Shown here: positions 1-10,669 of the stretch, in pieces
Layout: every line of letters begins with the position of its first letter
How positions within the stretch are numbered: the stretch's first letter is position 1
Origin: Blastobasis lacticolella
Lineage: Eukaryota; Arthropoda; Insecta; Lepidoptera; Blastobasidae
Assembly: GCA_905147135.1 (NCBI GenBank)
Contig: LR990043.1
Location: forward strand, 18,229,584 to 18,293,583
Length of the DNA stretch: 64,000 nucleotides
Direction of reading: 5' to 3'
Made by a program: the position numbers and the translations under genes
Notes under the pieces: model-generated
What the model was told of the DNA's origin: nothing
Seen by the model: only the letters and a program-made list of their open reading frames with translations
Databases searched by the model: none

Positions 1-915
1 TTTAGGAATTTTGTACAGATAGGCACGTACTGAACTAGAATCGAGTTTAGTGAACTAATTGAGTAAGCTTCCGTACCCAAACTTAATTTTATGAAATGAT
101 CTAGAGCAGATACATGTTTTTTCAAGTGATCCGTAATATAAAGTATAATGACAGAAAGTAATTCTAAATGTCTGTAAGAAATCACGTTAGTAAAAAGAGG
201 GCCTATATTGTATGTAGGTAATTGTTATTGTAGGTATTATATCTATTGTATTGTTAGCAATCTGTATTACGTTTCCACGACTAAACCACTTAACAGATTA
301 CGATAAAATTTGGCAAAGAGATAAATGCCTGGGAAACATAAGCTACTCTTTTATCTTTTAAAAGCTAGTACCTAATTTAAGTAACTTGTTTCCGTATGAG
401 ATCTATATCTCGACGTAGATAGGTATGTGTAATATTGCAAATTCGACTCCACCATACCTGAGGAGCCACGGAAAATATAAACCCTCACGTTTCAATTTGT
501 GATAGCCCGTGAAAGTTTGGCCAGCAAGTAGACTGTGGACCTGGCAAAAATATCATCCCCGATCCTGTCTAACGTCGATTTAACTTGATAGTAAATAGTA
601 AAGTTGTGATTGCGTGAACCACTACAACTGCCTTGTAATCTCTTCTAATTCGTGACTAGGCGTAACATGCAATAACGTTTCCCTTGTCGGCGTTGGTTCC
701 ATTTCCATAATATCCTTTCTTGATTGACGCCTGAGATGCTGTAAAGATGTCTACGTTCATTTACATGACCATCATCACTAACATCAATAGATGTTTAGTT
801 GTACTTTAAGTACTCTAGGGCAGGGGGCGTCCCATATTGGCTCTACGTTAATGAAGCTAGGCGCGGCGGCTGCAGCCAGCGGAGACTATGAAACGCCTTA
901 AATACGCAAATATCG
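1..915. other. AT-rich DNA, nothing recognised
   Basis: No reading frame, repeat or RNA gene that I can support. A small GC-rich patch near 855-885 carries no recognisable motif. Confidence 0.5.
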
Positions 916-929
916 TTGATTAGATCCTG

Positions 930-1150
930 AATACTTTCTTACAGTCAGTCAGGTTACTTTCATGTAGGAGTAGTACTACGTGTAGGAGTGGAACGCGTTG
1001 CCTGCGAGTGTGTTCCCTGATCAATATAATCTGGATGCCTTCAAGGCTACAGGAATAGGCTGTTCCAAGACGGGTATGCTCCATCTTCGGCCGCTTCGTC
1101 ACTTACCAACACGTGAGATGCCGGTCAAATGCCTGTCTAGTATAATATAA
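930..1150 (+). pseudogene. LINE-A fragment, end of reverse-transcriptase ORF plus 3' tail
   Basis: Read from 986 the plus strand gives EWNALPASVFPDQYNLDAFK, the hallmark block near the C-terminus of insect non-LTR retrotransposon ORF2 proteins. The frame then drifts and the copy ends in a tail (CACTTACCA...GGTCAAATGCCTGTCTA, then a short A-rich run) that matches the tail of the copy at 8586. Only about 20 clear codons remain, so it is a 5'-truncated dead copy. Sibling tails lie at 8700, 25036 (minus) and 30165. The assignment to non-LTR elements is firm; the clade is not. Confidence 0.7.
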
Positions 1151-1389
1151 AAAAAAGAAGAAAATACTGCATTTATTCTTCGATAGTTTCCGTCGATGTT
1201 GAAATTTTGCTATCACATCCTGAACCTGATGACAATGGGATCACCTCATTAGTAGTATTTGAAAGGGCTTCAAATAAAAATATAACTTTCATTATCGGTC
1301 CACAATTGGCGGAGAAATTGGTGGACATACATATACAAAAAAGAATAATGATGATGAAATACAGTCGAACGTAGCACCTCCTCTTTCTT

Positions 1390-1599
1390 TTGTTTTTGAA
1401 GTCTGTTAAAAAGTATAAAGTAGATACAAAAAAAGCATTTTATGTAAAATTGGTTGGCCAAGCTTCGTCAGCTCTTAGAAAAGGTTTCACTGAGAAAAAG
1501 GTATCAGATCTCACGAAGAGCCAAGCTCTAACTCTACAAAGACAAATTCTACAAACCTTACGTTTGGTCAGAAAGTATGGCTTGGCCGTTTCATAGAAT
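1390..1599 (+). CDS. unrecognised lysine-rich small open frame
   Basis: An open stretch of about 68 codons ending in TAG at 1597. It is rich in Lys, Ser, Thr and Leu, with no signal peptide, membrane segment or motif I recognise. It has no ATG at its left edge (the first codon is TTG), so as written it is not a plausible complete gene. It could be the end of an exon, a degraded transposon ORF or chance in A-rich DNA. I lean to the last two. Confidence 0.15.
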
Positions 1600-1715
1600 T
1601 ATTGCATGACACATGGGCTGGATTCAGAGCTCGACCGACGCGGCGCTGTGCTCTGTCAAAACTAAAGATATTAGATATAGAGCATAGATAGACACTCGAC
1701 CTAAGACACGTACAC

Positions 1716-2133
1716 AATGAGGAGTTTTCCAATAGGTATTTAAGGCATTCCTAACCACTCACTAGATGGCGCCCCGACAATTTTGGTAATTGATAATCGC
1801 TCGAAATAGGTTCTTAGCAAACAGGATATAAACACTGGGTACGTTGTATTGGATAATATTATATTTGTCAATAGTTTTCAACCATTTTAGAGGTTGTAAT
1901 AATAATGGAACATAGTGCCAACTTCTATAAATATTTATTTTTACCCTTCGTTCAACCTTTAACAGTTATGTTTATATTAATAAACACTTTATTTTCAAGT
2001 TTAGTATTACTTGGCTGCATGAAATCACTGCCACCATCATACAGATTTAAAGAAAATTACCAAAATTGTAGGAGCGCCATCTATTGATGCTTTTTGAAAC
2101 AAACTATTAATACCTACTGGAAAACTCCTCATT
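1716..2133. mobile_element. non-autonomous TIR element, 418 bp
   Basis: The two ends are long imperfect inverted repeats. Left 1716-1790 begins AATGAGGAGTTTTCCA, and the right end (about 2058-2133) is its complement, including the inner block around AGATGGCG and ACAATTTTGGTAATT. The matching parts are roughly 85% identical over some 75 bp, with a gap in the middle. The interior is AT-rich and encodes no transposase. No clean target-site duplication is visible, so the superfamily is undetermined. Confidence 0.7.
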
Positions 2134-2504
2134 ACTTTGTCACAACTGTCAAATGACTCAATGTCATACAAAATGCTAGAACATTAGATGAAAAAGGCCA
2201 CCAAATTTGACAATAGCAGTGGCTTTGGAGAGGTATTTGACTACTTTTGGACACGTTATATGCACCATTAAAAGACAGTATAAGGAACGCCTACCTCCAA
2301 AACTAAACCGCAGCTATTTCCGGTCTTCAGAGGTCTTAACCGGTACTCTTCGATTTCTGGATATCTGCTACTACACCGCTATGCGTCTAACACATGGTCT
2401 GTCCAAAAACTGGACATCAATAGCCGACAGGGCGTCCTCACAGCATTGGACTGAGTTGGCTGGTTTCCACCGGCGCTTCTCGCTGCCTGTCCGTATGTAT
2501 CTGT

Positions 2505-2572
2505 GTACGCTTAGATCTTTTAAGCTACGCATTGGATTTAATTAAGTTTTAAACATTAAATAGAGTGATTTA
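2505..2572 (-). repeat. fragment of repeat X (3' part)
   Basis: The block CTTAGATCTTTTAAGCTACG followed by a TAGAGTGATT motif is the reverse complement of the inner part of the family seen at 9940, 11380 and 11770 (AATCACTCTATC...TTGCGTAGTTTAAA). Short and diverged. Confidence 0.45.
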
Positions 2573-2769
2573 AAATGAAAGTCTTTAAGCAAAACAAAAA
2601 GGGTAGGTACAGGAAAGTAGGTGTACGCGATTTCGCATCGGGTCCACTAGTTCATCACAAAACGGCGAAATTTATACTAAAGTGCCGCCGGGGTTTGCGG
2701 AGTAGCGTAACTATGCCACTACCATTTCCGTTCGGGCTACCTCACTTACTCGTCTTGCAAATTATTCAT

Positions 2770-2985
2770 TACTTTGTGGTTTATTCAGTACGCCGCCGTT
2801 CTCGGCGGCTTCCACCCGTGCGCTGTTCGGATCTCTAAACAATTAACTTTCCGGCAGGAACCTATTATTTTCCCGGAATAAAAATTAATATATGTTACTC
2901 ACTGATAATGTAGCGTACTATCAGCGAAAGAATTTTTTAAATTAGGCCAATAGTTTTTGAGGTTATTCATTACAAACAAAAATCT
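2770..2985 (+). repeat. diverged lepidopteran interspersed repeat, LINE 3'-like
   Basis: The series CGGCGGCTTCCACCCGTGCG, then TTATTTTCCCGGAATAAAA, then a CTATCAGC...CCAATAGTTTTTGAGG end has the order of a widespread lepidopteran repeat (GGATAAAA / CTATGT / CAGCCGTTTTTGAG). I recognise the layout from general knowledge; no second copy this complete lies in the window. An open frame over 2575-2838 runs into it and is treated as chance. Confidence 0.45.
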
Positions 2986-2989
2986 AATA

Positions 2990-3490
2990 ATCTAAAAATA
3001 CAAATCTTTTCTATTTCTAATATTAGTATACTCCTTCGAGTGAATGCCCGAAATGAATGAAAGATTTCTTCTATTAACAAGGATTACATGATAAAATTGA
3101 TTGAATAAGCTACCGTCTACGTCTAAAAGTGGCAGGTCTGCGGCCCCCAGTACATTTTCCACGGTGGGTGCGCGCGCGGCGGCGCGTGGCCGGTCGACGC
3201 CTCCTGCGCCTGCGCATAAGAATTTATCTCCGTCTTGTTACACCGTTTTATGTTCACAATAAAAATTATACTCCAACGGTAAGGCGCTTTTATTATAATT
3301 AAGGGCGGCAAAGTGAACACGGGACGCGTTTTAATATTTAATTAGTTTGAGCTTGCGCTTGCGACCACCTTTGGGCTTCCTCACATTGATTACTGCAGTA
3401 ATATACCTACTGGGGTGACGACACGTTTTTAGTAAACAGGATATTTACTCTTATCGGACAGTCCATGCCGCTCATGAACCCTCTTAGGGT
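2990..3490. other. non-coding, with CpG pocket at 3160-3220
   Basis: AT-rich DNA broken by a pocket of about 60 bp of dense CpG (GTGCGCGCGCGGCGGCGCGT). No TATA box plus initiator pair and no splice site stands out beside it. Confidence 0.4.
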
Positions 3491-3496
3491 AGGTTT

Positions 3497-3755
3497 GACG
3501 ACCTGAGTGGTTCAATGGTCAACATCCGGTCTGCCACGCAAGAGGTCCCGGGTTCGATTCCCGGCCGGGCAGAAATTGAAATGATGAATTTTAATTTCTG
3601 TTACGAGTCTGGGTGTTCTATGTATAATAAGCATGTATTTAAAAAGTATTTAAGTAGTATATCAGTTATCTAGCACCCATAGCACAAGCTTTGCTTAGTT
3701 TGGGGCTAGATGGCGCTGTGTGAATTTGTCCACGACTATTTATTTTTTATTTCTT
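3497..3755 (+). mobile_element. SINE-1, near full-length copy
   Basis: tRNA-like head starting GACGACCTGAGTGGTTCAAT with an A-box-like block and a perfect B box (GGTTCGATTCC) at about 3551. It is followed by a body (AATTTTAATTTCTGTTACG), a conserved 3' block (CAAGCTTTGCTTAGTTTGGG, then TAGATGGCGCTGTGTG) and a TATT-rich tail. Head, body and tail order is shared by the copies at 20189, 29811 and 51584, which defines a pol III-type SINE family. It is not a functional tRNA gene because no cloverleaf closes around the B box. Confidence 0.9.
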
Positions 3756-3759
3756 CAAC

Positions 3760-4800
3760 CACGTAGGTACTGCATATGGTTCACCTGCATTTATCATGGT
3801 GAAGTGGAAACAAAAAACAAGAAATGTTACACTGTTTTTTACTCCTACTCCTCCAACGTAACAAGAACGATAATAAACGCCTTTGCATTTTATAATTACC
3901 TACTAGATACTTAAATATTCTTCAAAACCTGGAAAGAAGCGCTTTAGTCTTACTTATAGGTCCTAGACAAAATGTTCTGTTAATTCTTCGTTTCGGCTAT
4001 CAAACAATTGAGACAACTCCTCCACCAGGATTTGTCTAATAATCGTTTTGAAAATGCAAATTTTAGTTTTCCTGCTTATACAATTTTCGGGAGCGCTAGA
4101 CATCACTTGTGTGTTCACGCTCACGCTGATTTGTATCAGCTCTTTCAAATAAATATTTTGGGCGTAATAAAGTCTGCAAGACTGCGTTGGCTTAGAAACA
4201 TAGAGATGAAACTTTGTAGGTACATTTTATTGATTTATTTTAATCAGACAACATTAAGGTAACTGGTGCATACCACTTCATATTGATAATTACCCTTTTC
4301 ATAAAATTAAATCTGGTTAAAGAAGCAAAACTGACGACAAATTAAAAGTGGTATTTTCCAACCCTTATAAAATTTTTAGAAAATGTGTGGAACTTACATC
4401 TAAATATGCAATATTTTCGAAATAAAGTACTATTTTGATATGTTATGCATAAATAAAAATATTTGAGGGAAGAACCTAATAATAAATTACTGCTCACACA
4501 ATCTCAAAACATACAAGTTTACTCCCGCAGTTACATTAGGTACATGCCATTACGAGCATTCACGTGTCGTAAAGCTATTATACTCGAATGGGAATAGACA
4601 ATAACTGTTGCTCAAGCGCACGGCCACCCCTGCTCAGGCGCATGGCATTTAGCTGCGATGCCGCTTTTTGCAAATGTCGACGCGAGCCAGTGACACGGCG
4701 GAGGGTGCTCGCGGTTGCCTCAAATGCCACGGCAACCGTTGCTTACCGGACGCGGTGTAAGTTATTCTGATGTTCTAGGAGTGTAGTGGAGAATATAGTT
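3760..4800. other. AT-rich non-coding DNA
   Basis: No supported gene. A GC-richer patch at about 4610-4760 has an open frame of 60 codons (4588-4770) that is Arg/Cys/Ala-rich with no motif, and I treat it as chance. Confidence 0.4.
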
Positions 4801-4930
4801 TTTTATGCCACTAAGGTAGCAAACAAGCTGCCTAATGGTAGGCAGTCACCGCAGCCTATGGATGTTTGCAATACCAGGGGCATCACCCACGCATTGCCGA
4901 CCTCGTCGTCATAGGACACTTGCCAGCTAC
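4800..4930 (-). repeat. LINE-B 3' UTR fragment
   Basis: On the plus strand: CCACTAAGGTAGCAAACAAG, CTAATGGTAGGCAGTCACCG, then a CCTATGGATGTTTGCAATAC block. The same series, complement of the LINE-B 3' end, recurs at 33735, 56925 and 58690, and in opposite orientation at 36165, 36345 and 37330. The coding part is missing here. Confidence 0.65.
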
Positions 4931-5286
4931 TAACCGGATGGAAACTTCGCGAAATAGAGAATGGGCAACAGTTTTCTGTAGACAGTAAATTTTCAACTTC
5001 ATCGCGTCTTTTAAGGGTGGAGATTACTAGATATCAGGCTAATTCTGTTGTGTGAAGGTTTATGACCAACATAGACGTCGTTGGTATAGAAATAGCAACA
5101 AACAGGTTTTTAATGCCTCTTTTTGGGTACCGTAGGTAGGAGCGTACCTATCAAATTTTCACTCGAGGGTTACTTGAGCTCAATAAACGAAGCTATAAAA
5201 AAATTGACGGGCTAGCGACAGTGTGCAAGCTTCACTAGTTTTCTTGCTAAATGTCGCTAATTTGTCAAAAATTAAACCAGGACCAG

Positions 5287-5475
5287 GGGCCTAATTCTCG
5301 CAATGTGCAATCTCGAATTCGAATTGTTTTCTACCCACAAATCTACGTTAGTTGAAATTTCTATCGCAGCTAAAAAATATTTTCTCAAATATCGTCGACA
5401 GTCGTATATTGCCGAAGATCAATTTCAGCGACGTTTTAATACAGTTTTTAGGCTAGAGAAAATATACGGTAATAA
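5287..5475 (+). repeat. repeat B, copy 1
   Basis: The block containing CGACAGTCGTATATTGCCGA and AATTTCAGCGACG is repeated with about 85% identity at 13775-13890. Both copies are preceded by a CCTAATTCTC motif. No terminal inverted repeat or coding region was found. A 243-bp open frame over it (5303-5545) is not shared with copy 2. Confidence 0.6.
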
Positions 5476-5589
5476 ATGGAGTACGACCAAAGTTATCTGC
5501 ACTTTTGTACCTATTTTATCAATCTACCTATTCTCTCGCAACTAAAACCAACTACATGAATGGCAGGTGTACAGTAATAGTTACAGCGA

Positions 5590-5690
5590 TACCGAAGACT
5601 GCGCGCGCGCAGCGGCCCGTGACTGCGCGGTTGATGACCGAATTCAGCCGCAGCCCGCACCGGGTCTAGCTGTGGCTCGGATCCCTTGCT
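5590..5690. other. CpG-rich pocket
   Basis: Dense CpG (ACTGCGCGCGCGCAGCGGCC and around CCGCAGCCCGCACCGGG) in AT-rich surroundings. No core promoter pair recognised. It may be a small regulatory element or repeat remnant. Confidence 0.3.
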
Positions 5691-5699
5691 TTGTATTTG

Positions 5700-7400
5700 G
5701 TTACACGTAGCATTAGTGTATTTAGAATGTCTATATTATAAACTTGATTGATGATCATGTCTAATCAATGACTCCTTTGTCTAATTTCTTCATGTCTTTC
5801 TAGAATAGAAATTTATTCAGTCAAATTCGAAGAGATCGAATGGATCGTACCATAAATACCATTATCGGGTTATTTATTTCTTCCACCACGCCACGACATT
5901 AGCGTTGTCGGTATAACTACAGGCTGGAGGCATATCTTTAAAGCCTAGTCCTCACAGTGAGAACCCACTCTACATTTGTGTTACATGACACCGAAATCTA
6001 TTAACCCGTTACCTCTTTCTATCTGCTGTATAAAAAAATTGTTAACGGTATGAATTGAATAGTTCAACCTTAAATCCGAGCTACTTTCCAACCGCAGTTC
6101 CTTGCCATTGTGCAACCGTTATTGTCGCAAAGCCGCCATGACAAACAGAAAAGAATGATGAGAGGAAAGTTTTTAAGTAGCGGCACACTTTCCGCCGCAA
6201 TTATTCCTCAAATTGCACCTTTAGTATGAGCCCTTTGTCAGAAAAAACTACCATTGGCATTACGTACAAATTTCTATGCGTTTAGCTGTCACTTGATGGA
6301 GGCAATTTATTCGGAGCTGCGGGCCGCCTGTCATCACCACGCCGCCTTTGCCAGCCAAAGAAACGCCCGCCACAACTATTTTCCGTCAATAACGCCTATA
6401 TTCGTCTGCGCTAGCAACCTCTAGGCCGTACAAGACGTTGTTTTCTAAAGTAATTTTGCCGACACGAGTTTTCGTGATTTGGTAAGCGGTAGCTTTTTAT
6501 CCATTTTGACTTTTTCTCCGGTGGGTAGTCAAAAAAAGTGTCGTCGACCGAGGTGGATGGCCGAGCCGTGAGCCGTGACGGCGCTGCTCCTGCTCCCAGA
6601 GTGTTCAACTAGCAAAGGAAATATCTCGTTTATACCACACCATAATAGCGATTCCAAGAACTCTATTACTATATTATCAGAGCGAATTACGCTAGTGTTT
6701 TAGTAAAATACTCTTCATGAAGTGACAAACCACGCTTAGTATATATCCGATTAATGAAATTGGTAAACGTGCAAAGATAAACTTGGTCTAACTAATCTAA
6801 AGCGACTTTTAATTGATGCACTTATAAGTTGTAAATTTTCTGACACTTAAACACGTACTAGCTAACTTTCAAAACATTACTGCACGCTCTAAAAATAATT
6901 TCCGACTGGGTAACGGTTCGACCTAACTGTAACTTTTGTTTTGAGCGTACAAATTAACATAGAAACATTAAAATACCGTCTCGTTGCCTTTAACCTTTAT
7001 TTTATCAAAACGTGAGTATCTCAAACGGCAAATTACATAATATACCTAGTGGTATATTATAGGTTTATGGTTTCGTGATCAACATAGTCGTTTGGTGGAC
7101 CACCATTTAGAATGGCGTGGCTTGTCTGTAGATATAATGACAGTCGGAATTGTTTTACTTACTAGGAGTTACTTACTAGCGCGCTCCATACGAACATAGT
7201 GTCATCATATTTTCTATATTACGCTGTCAAAACCAATGAAAGTTTGTAGACGTGTCCTAGAAACCAATAAATGTCTATTGTTTAGGTTAATTAATACCTG
7301 TAAAATAAAAGTAATTTAGTTATAAGTGCTCAATATTGCCTCCACCGCTCTTTAGATCTCCTTTCAGAGGGTCTAAGGTTCCCATTGTGGGATAAGCCCG
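5700..7400. other. non-coding, no gene seen
   Basis: Mixed AT-rich sequence with a mid-GC block at 6300-6600 and no supported reading frame. A perfect palindrome lies at 7037-7060 and is listed separately. Confidence 0.4.
7037..7060. repeat. short perfect palindrome
   Basis: Ten-base arms ATAATATACC / GGTATATTAT around a TAGT loop. AT-rich, so chance is possible. Confidence 0.5.
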
Positions 7401-7464
7401 CCTTTGCTTTGTAAAATGATATTTTTCTTATTACTGTATTTATTTTTAATTGCAGTAAAGAGTT

Positions 7465-7488
7465 TACATACATACATACATACCAATA
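7465..7488 (+). repeat. (ACAT)n microsatellite
   Basis: About five ACAT units in tandem. Confidence 0.85.
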
Positions 7489-7499
7489 TGCTTGTAGAT

Positions 7500-8560
7500 T
7501 GTCAGATTTTAGTTAAAATATATGGTTTAAAAGTTACACGGGATTTAAGATTTCAGTACCGTACAACTTTGAAACGACATTGTTTAACGAAAATCTGACA
7601 AACTACAAAATTTTTATTGGTTTCGACAACGTCATATTGAAAATCTGATCAAACTGAGTTTGTATTGACACTAGCCTTAAGAAGCAGATGATCAATAAAA
7701 CGTCATCAAGACACCCCCATCCAGGCGGGCTTCTCAGCCTTTACAGAGTTCTGTCACCTGTAAAAGGTTTATTTAATTTTTACATAGGCAGAAAATGTTT
7801 AATTCATACAAATTAGACTCTTTTGAAATTACATTAAACGCATCCCGTCGTTGGTATGTAGAAAATGCGTCAAGCCCAAGATTTCAAAGAAATTGTAATT
7901 GAAAACTGTTCCTCCATAAAGCGTTTACGATGAAATATCATATTGAAATGAGGTATTTTGCCCATAAAGTTTCGCCTACTGAATTTGTTTTATAGCACGG
8001 TCTATGAATACTTGTAGGTACATGCCAACGGTATTTGACGAGCTTGTTGGCGTAATGTCTGCCTAATGGGACCTTGACCTGAATTACCTAGATAGGTACA
8101 GGTTGGTACTTCCATGTACCAGGATAGGGAATACCAAATATCCCCTTCAAGAAGAGAGTGGAAAGTGGTGATAGCACGCCTATGATAGGTACGATGTATC
8201 TATATATTGTTTAAAATCTGCCATCTCCCTCTCTTGACTCTAGGTGGGCTTAAAACGAGCTCATGCTGTGCCCATACCAATTCCACCACTGTGCAAGCTG
8301 TTAAAATATATGTATAAAATTTGTCATACCACCTAAAACTAACTCTCATGCTACATTTTGGGTGGAATAAATGGTTTTGTATTTGTATACATATCCCTGG
8401 TCATAGAGAAGAAAAATACTATGCACAACCCTGGTATTGGGAACGACTATAGACTAGGTATGGCTATATTACCTACTTATTAGGGTTACAATCAAGCGAA
8501 CTGAACTTTTGTTTGCCACTTTGAAAATGAGAATTATGTAGATACAAGATAATTAGCTTC
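7500..8560. other. non-coding, no gene seen
   Basis: AT-rich. A GGTGGAATAAATGG motif at about 8350-8375 resembles the end of a polyadenylated transcript or LINE 3' end, but no coding part precedes it. Confidence 0.35.
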
Positions 8561-8585
8561 ACACTCTACCATGGGGGAGGTTAAA

Positions 8586-8770
8586 GTCCAATGGAACTCT
8601 CTGCCTGCACATGTTTTTTCTGAACGCTATAACTTGGGTATCTTTAAGACAAGAGTGAATAGGTACTTAATAGACAGGTATGCTCCATCGTAGACTGCAT
8701 CTGCACTTAACATCAGGTGAGATGGCAGTCAAATACCTGTCTATTTCATATAAAAAAAAAAATAAAAAAA
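8586..8770 (+). pseudogene. LINE-A fragment, last 35 codons of ORF2 and 3' tail
   Basis: From 8586 to the TAG at 8691-8693 the frame is intact and contains VQWNSLPAHVFSERYNLG and FKTRVNRYL, the conserved C-terminal end of a non-LTR reverse-transcriptase protein. The 3' UTR (TCAGGTGAGATGGCAGTCAA, ACCTGTCTATTTC) ends in an A-rich run near 8750. It is the best preserved of the four LINE-A fragments (930, 8586, 25036, 30165). 5' truncation is typical of aborted target-primed reverse transcription. No target duplication could be made out. Confidence 0.85.
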
Positions 8771-8774
8771 TAGA

Positions 8775-9940
8775 AGTGAATTGTTATGCGCTGTCGATGT
8801 GTGCAGCATGTACTCGCAATGAAATACTTCGTCGTTGCGTCGAAAGTAATTTACTTCAACATATATAAGGTATTCCAACAACACGTTGTAAATATATATC
8901 ATGTTTAAATACAAAACGCGATCGCGCGTGTCGATCTACTAGCAAAAAATATATAACTTGTCTCTCTATGTAAACTCTCGATTACACAAGGTGTAAATTG
9001 CAGAGCAGGTGGGGACTGCTACCAACTGCGTCGATAGATATAGACTCAACGTTTGCCTCGACGTACCTTTACATTAGAGATGTCAAAAGTCGATTAAAAG
9101 AATTGGCGATGGAATAAACTTCTGATAGAGGTCGTTCAGTAGGTGTCTACATCATTATCCACCTGCCCTCGTCTCACTCAGACAGGAGTTTAATTATTTT
9201 TAATTATTTATCAGGTATTTAATAAAATGTTCTACCTTACTATCCACGACAACTATAAATAAGTATAAATAAAGTGCGCTTGCCGACATTTGAACGCTAC
9301 AATTCAAATAATCACTCAACTAATACTTACCAAGAATTCTAAACTATAGTAATTGGTATGTAAGTTGTTATTTTCAAACAGACAGAGCGATTAAATTTAA
9401 AATTTATAAAATGGAAATGAAAATCATCTTGTACCTACATACGACACCTGCGATTTGCAGGTATTCACACGCGTATAGCATAGAGAAATAGAAATAGGAG
9501 TTACCTAATAATTTGTCGCATAAACCATTAAACGCTTTAAACACATAAATTTATCAGTGTTATCTCATCACGCAAGACTAATAAAGAAGTTATTAAATCT
9601 TACATCGATGTATTCTATTCCTCGTTTAATTTATCGACATTTACCGTCACTAGCAGACCAGCGTTCACACTTGATTGTCACCGCGGACGGTTACCATCAG
9701 CGGTTACCAGCCATCGGAAGGCCGATTAGTCACGCAGCTGTCAAATTGTTAGGCGTCGCGCTTCATCTGCCTTGGATTCCGAGCGGTGAGACAATTGGGG
9801 CCGCACCAGCTATACGTGACCCCGGCACGGCTTTGGCTCTGATTTTGGAAAGCTATTTCATGATGAATTCAGCGTTCGTAAGACATAGAAGTGGGTATAT
9901 TTAGCTACATCAAAGGTGGTCACGTGTTTGTATTATTCGC
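8775..9940. other. non-coding, no gene seen
   Basis: A 115-codon open frame at 9557-9904 has no recognised motif, no splice context and no partner, and is not called as a gene. The rest is AT-rich. Confidence 0.35.
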
Positions 9941-9944
9941 AACT

Positions 9945-10530
9945 AGTTCACTCGGTGCGACTTCGTTCGCGTGCACCTACTTTTCCGGTAGTCTTCAACA
10001 ACTTCAAGTGTAGTGCCTCCAACTGCCACTGGAGTACGCACAGCTTGGACATTTGACATTTGCGCCTACTCCAGTGAGTTTCTTTACCCCTACCTGCACT
10101 TCTCTTACTTATAAATCTTCCTCATGAAACATTGTATCTATTGTTGAAAACCCGTTGGGTAGCTTAAAAGTTCTAAGAGTACATAATTGCATAGGTGCAT
10201 AGACACACTGGCCGTGCGGTGTCCGGCAGAGTAGAATAGCACCAACCAACCCGTGTGTCGTACAAGGCGACTAATGTTTTCGAGGCAAAAGATCAAGAGT
10301 CTCCGTAGTCTGGAAATGGGCAGCAGCATTTTCCATTGTTATATTTAAACACTGCGATCTCCAACCCGCCTGCCAAGCGTGGAGATTATGGCAATAACCT
10401 CCCCTTTCGTGGGAGAGGCCCTAAGTCCTGCAGTGGACTGCTGCGGGCTGTGATGATGATGATGATGATGATGATAGACACATAGGAACAGACGGCGGGT
10501 AGCAACTTTGCTTTATAATATGTATAGATT
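9945..10530 (+). repeat. repeat X copy, split by a later insertion
   Basis: The left part (9945-10207) starts with GTGCGACTTCGTTCGCG and contains the CTTCCTCATGAAAC...AAACCCGTTGGGTAG block. The right part (10474-10530) carries ACAGACGGCGGGTAGCAACT and TATAATATGTATAGAT. The two halves read as one repeat of the type at 11380 and 11770 once the element at 10208-10473 is removed. Confidence 0.75.
10208..10473 (+). mobile_element. RTE-tailed SINE-like element, full length, with TSD
   Basis: The 266-bp unit begins TGGCCGTGCGGTGTCCGGCA and ends AGTCCTGCAGTGGACTGCTG followed by a (GATGAT)n tail. It is bounded by a 9-bp direct repeat ATAGACACA at 10199-10207 and 10474-10482. Other copies start at the same 5' base series (21490 minus, 27473 minus, 32254, 41247), so this is a discrete element rather than a random LINE truncation. 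The 3' end resembles the RTE 3' end seen at 38350 and 62165. The start TGGCCGTGTGG in sister copies is A-box-like; a B box is not convincing. Confidence 0.85.
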
Positions 10531-10624
10531 TATTCCCTACAGGTTTACTTTCTACCATTCTGCACGAAATTATATTGTTACACCTACATAAACTAAATAA
10601 AGGCTAAGATAGCGCGATCACCCT

Positions 10625-10665
10625 ATGTTTTTACCATCAGGCGGGCCGTATGTTTGTTTGTTTAT
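10625..10665 (+). repeat. LINE-B type 3' end fragment
   Basis: ACCATCAGGCGGGCCGTATG then TTTGTTTGTTTATAAAAG, the end motif of the LINE-B 3' UTR. Confidence 0.5.
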
Positions 10666-10669
10666 AAAA

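Noticed and set aside
2207..2838. Two consecutive plus-strand frames of 112 and 87 codons
   Set aside because: The second runs into a known-style repeat, and the first ends in repeat X-like sequence. No shared protein pattern.
3497..3560. tRNA gene (perfect B box)
   Set aside because: The same head recurs in several copies followed by a common non-tRNA body and TATT tail, and no cloverleaf closes. It is the head of a SINE.
7465..7488. CRISPR-like spaced repeat
   Set aside because: It is a plain ACAT microsatellite, and the context is eukaryotic. No array of regularly spaced repeats exists in the window.
9557..9904. 115-codon open frame
   Set aside because: No recognisable motif, no promoter or splice context, no homologous copy in the window.
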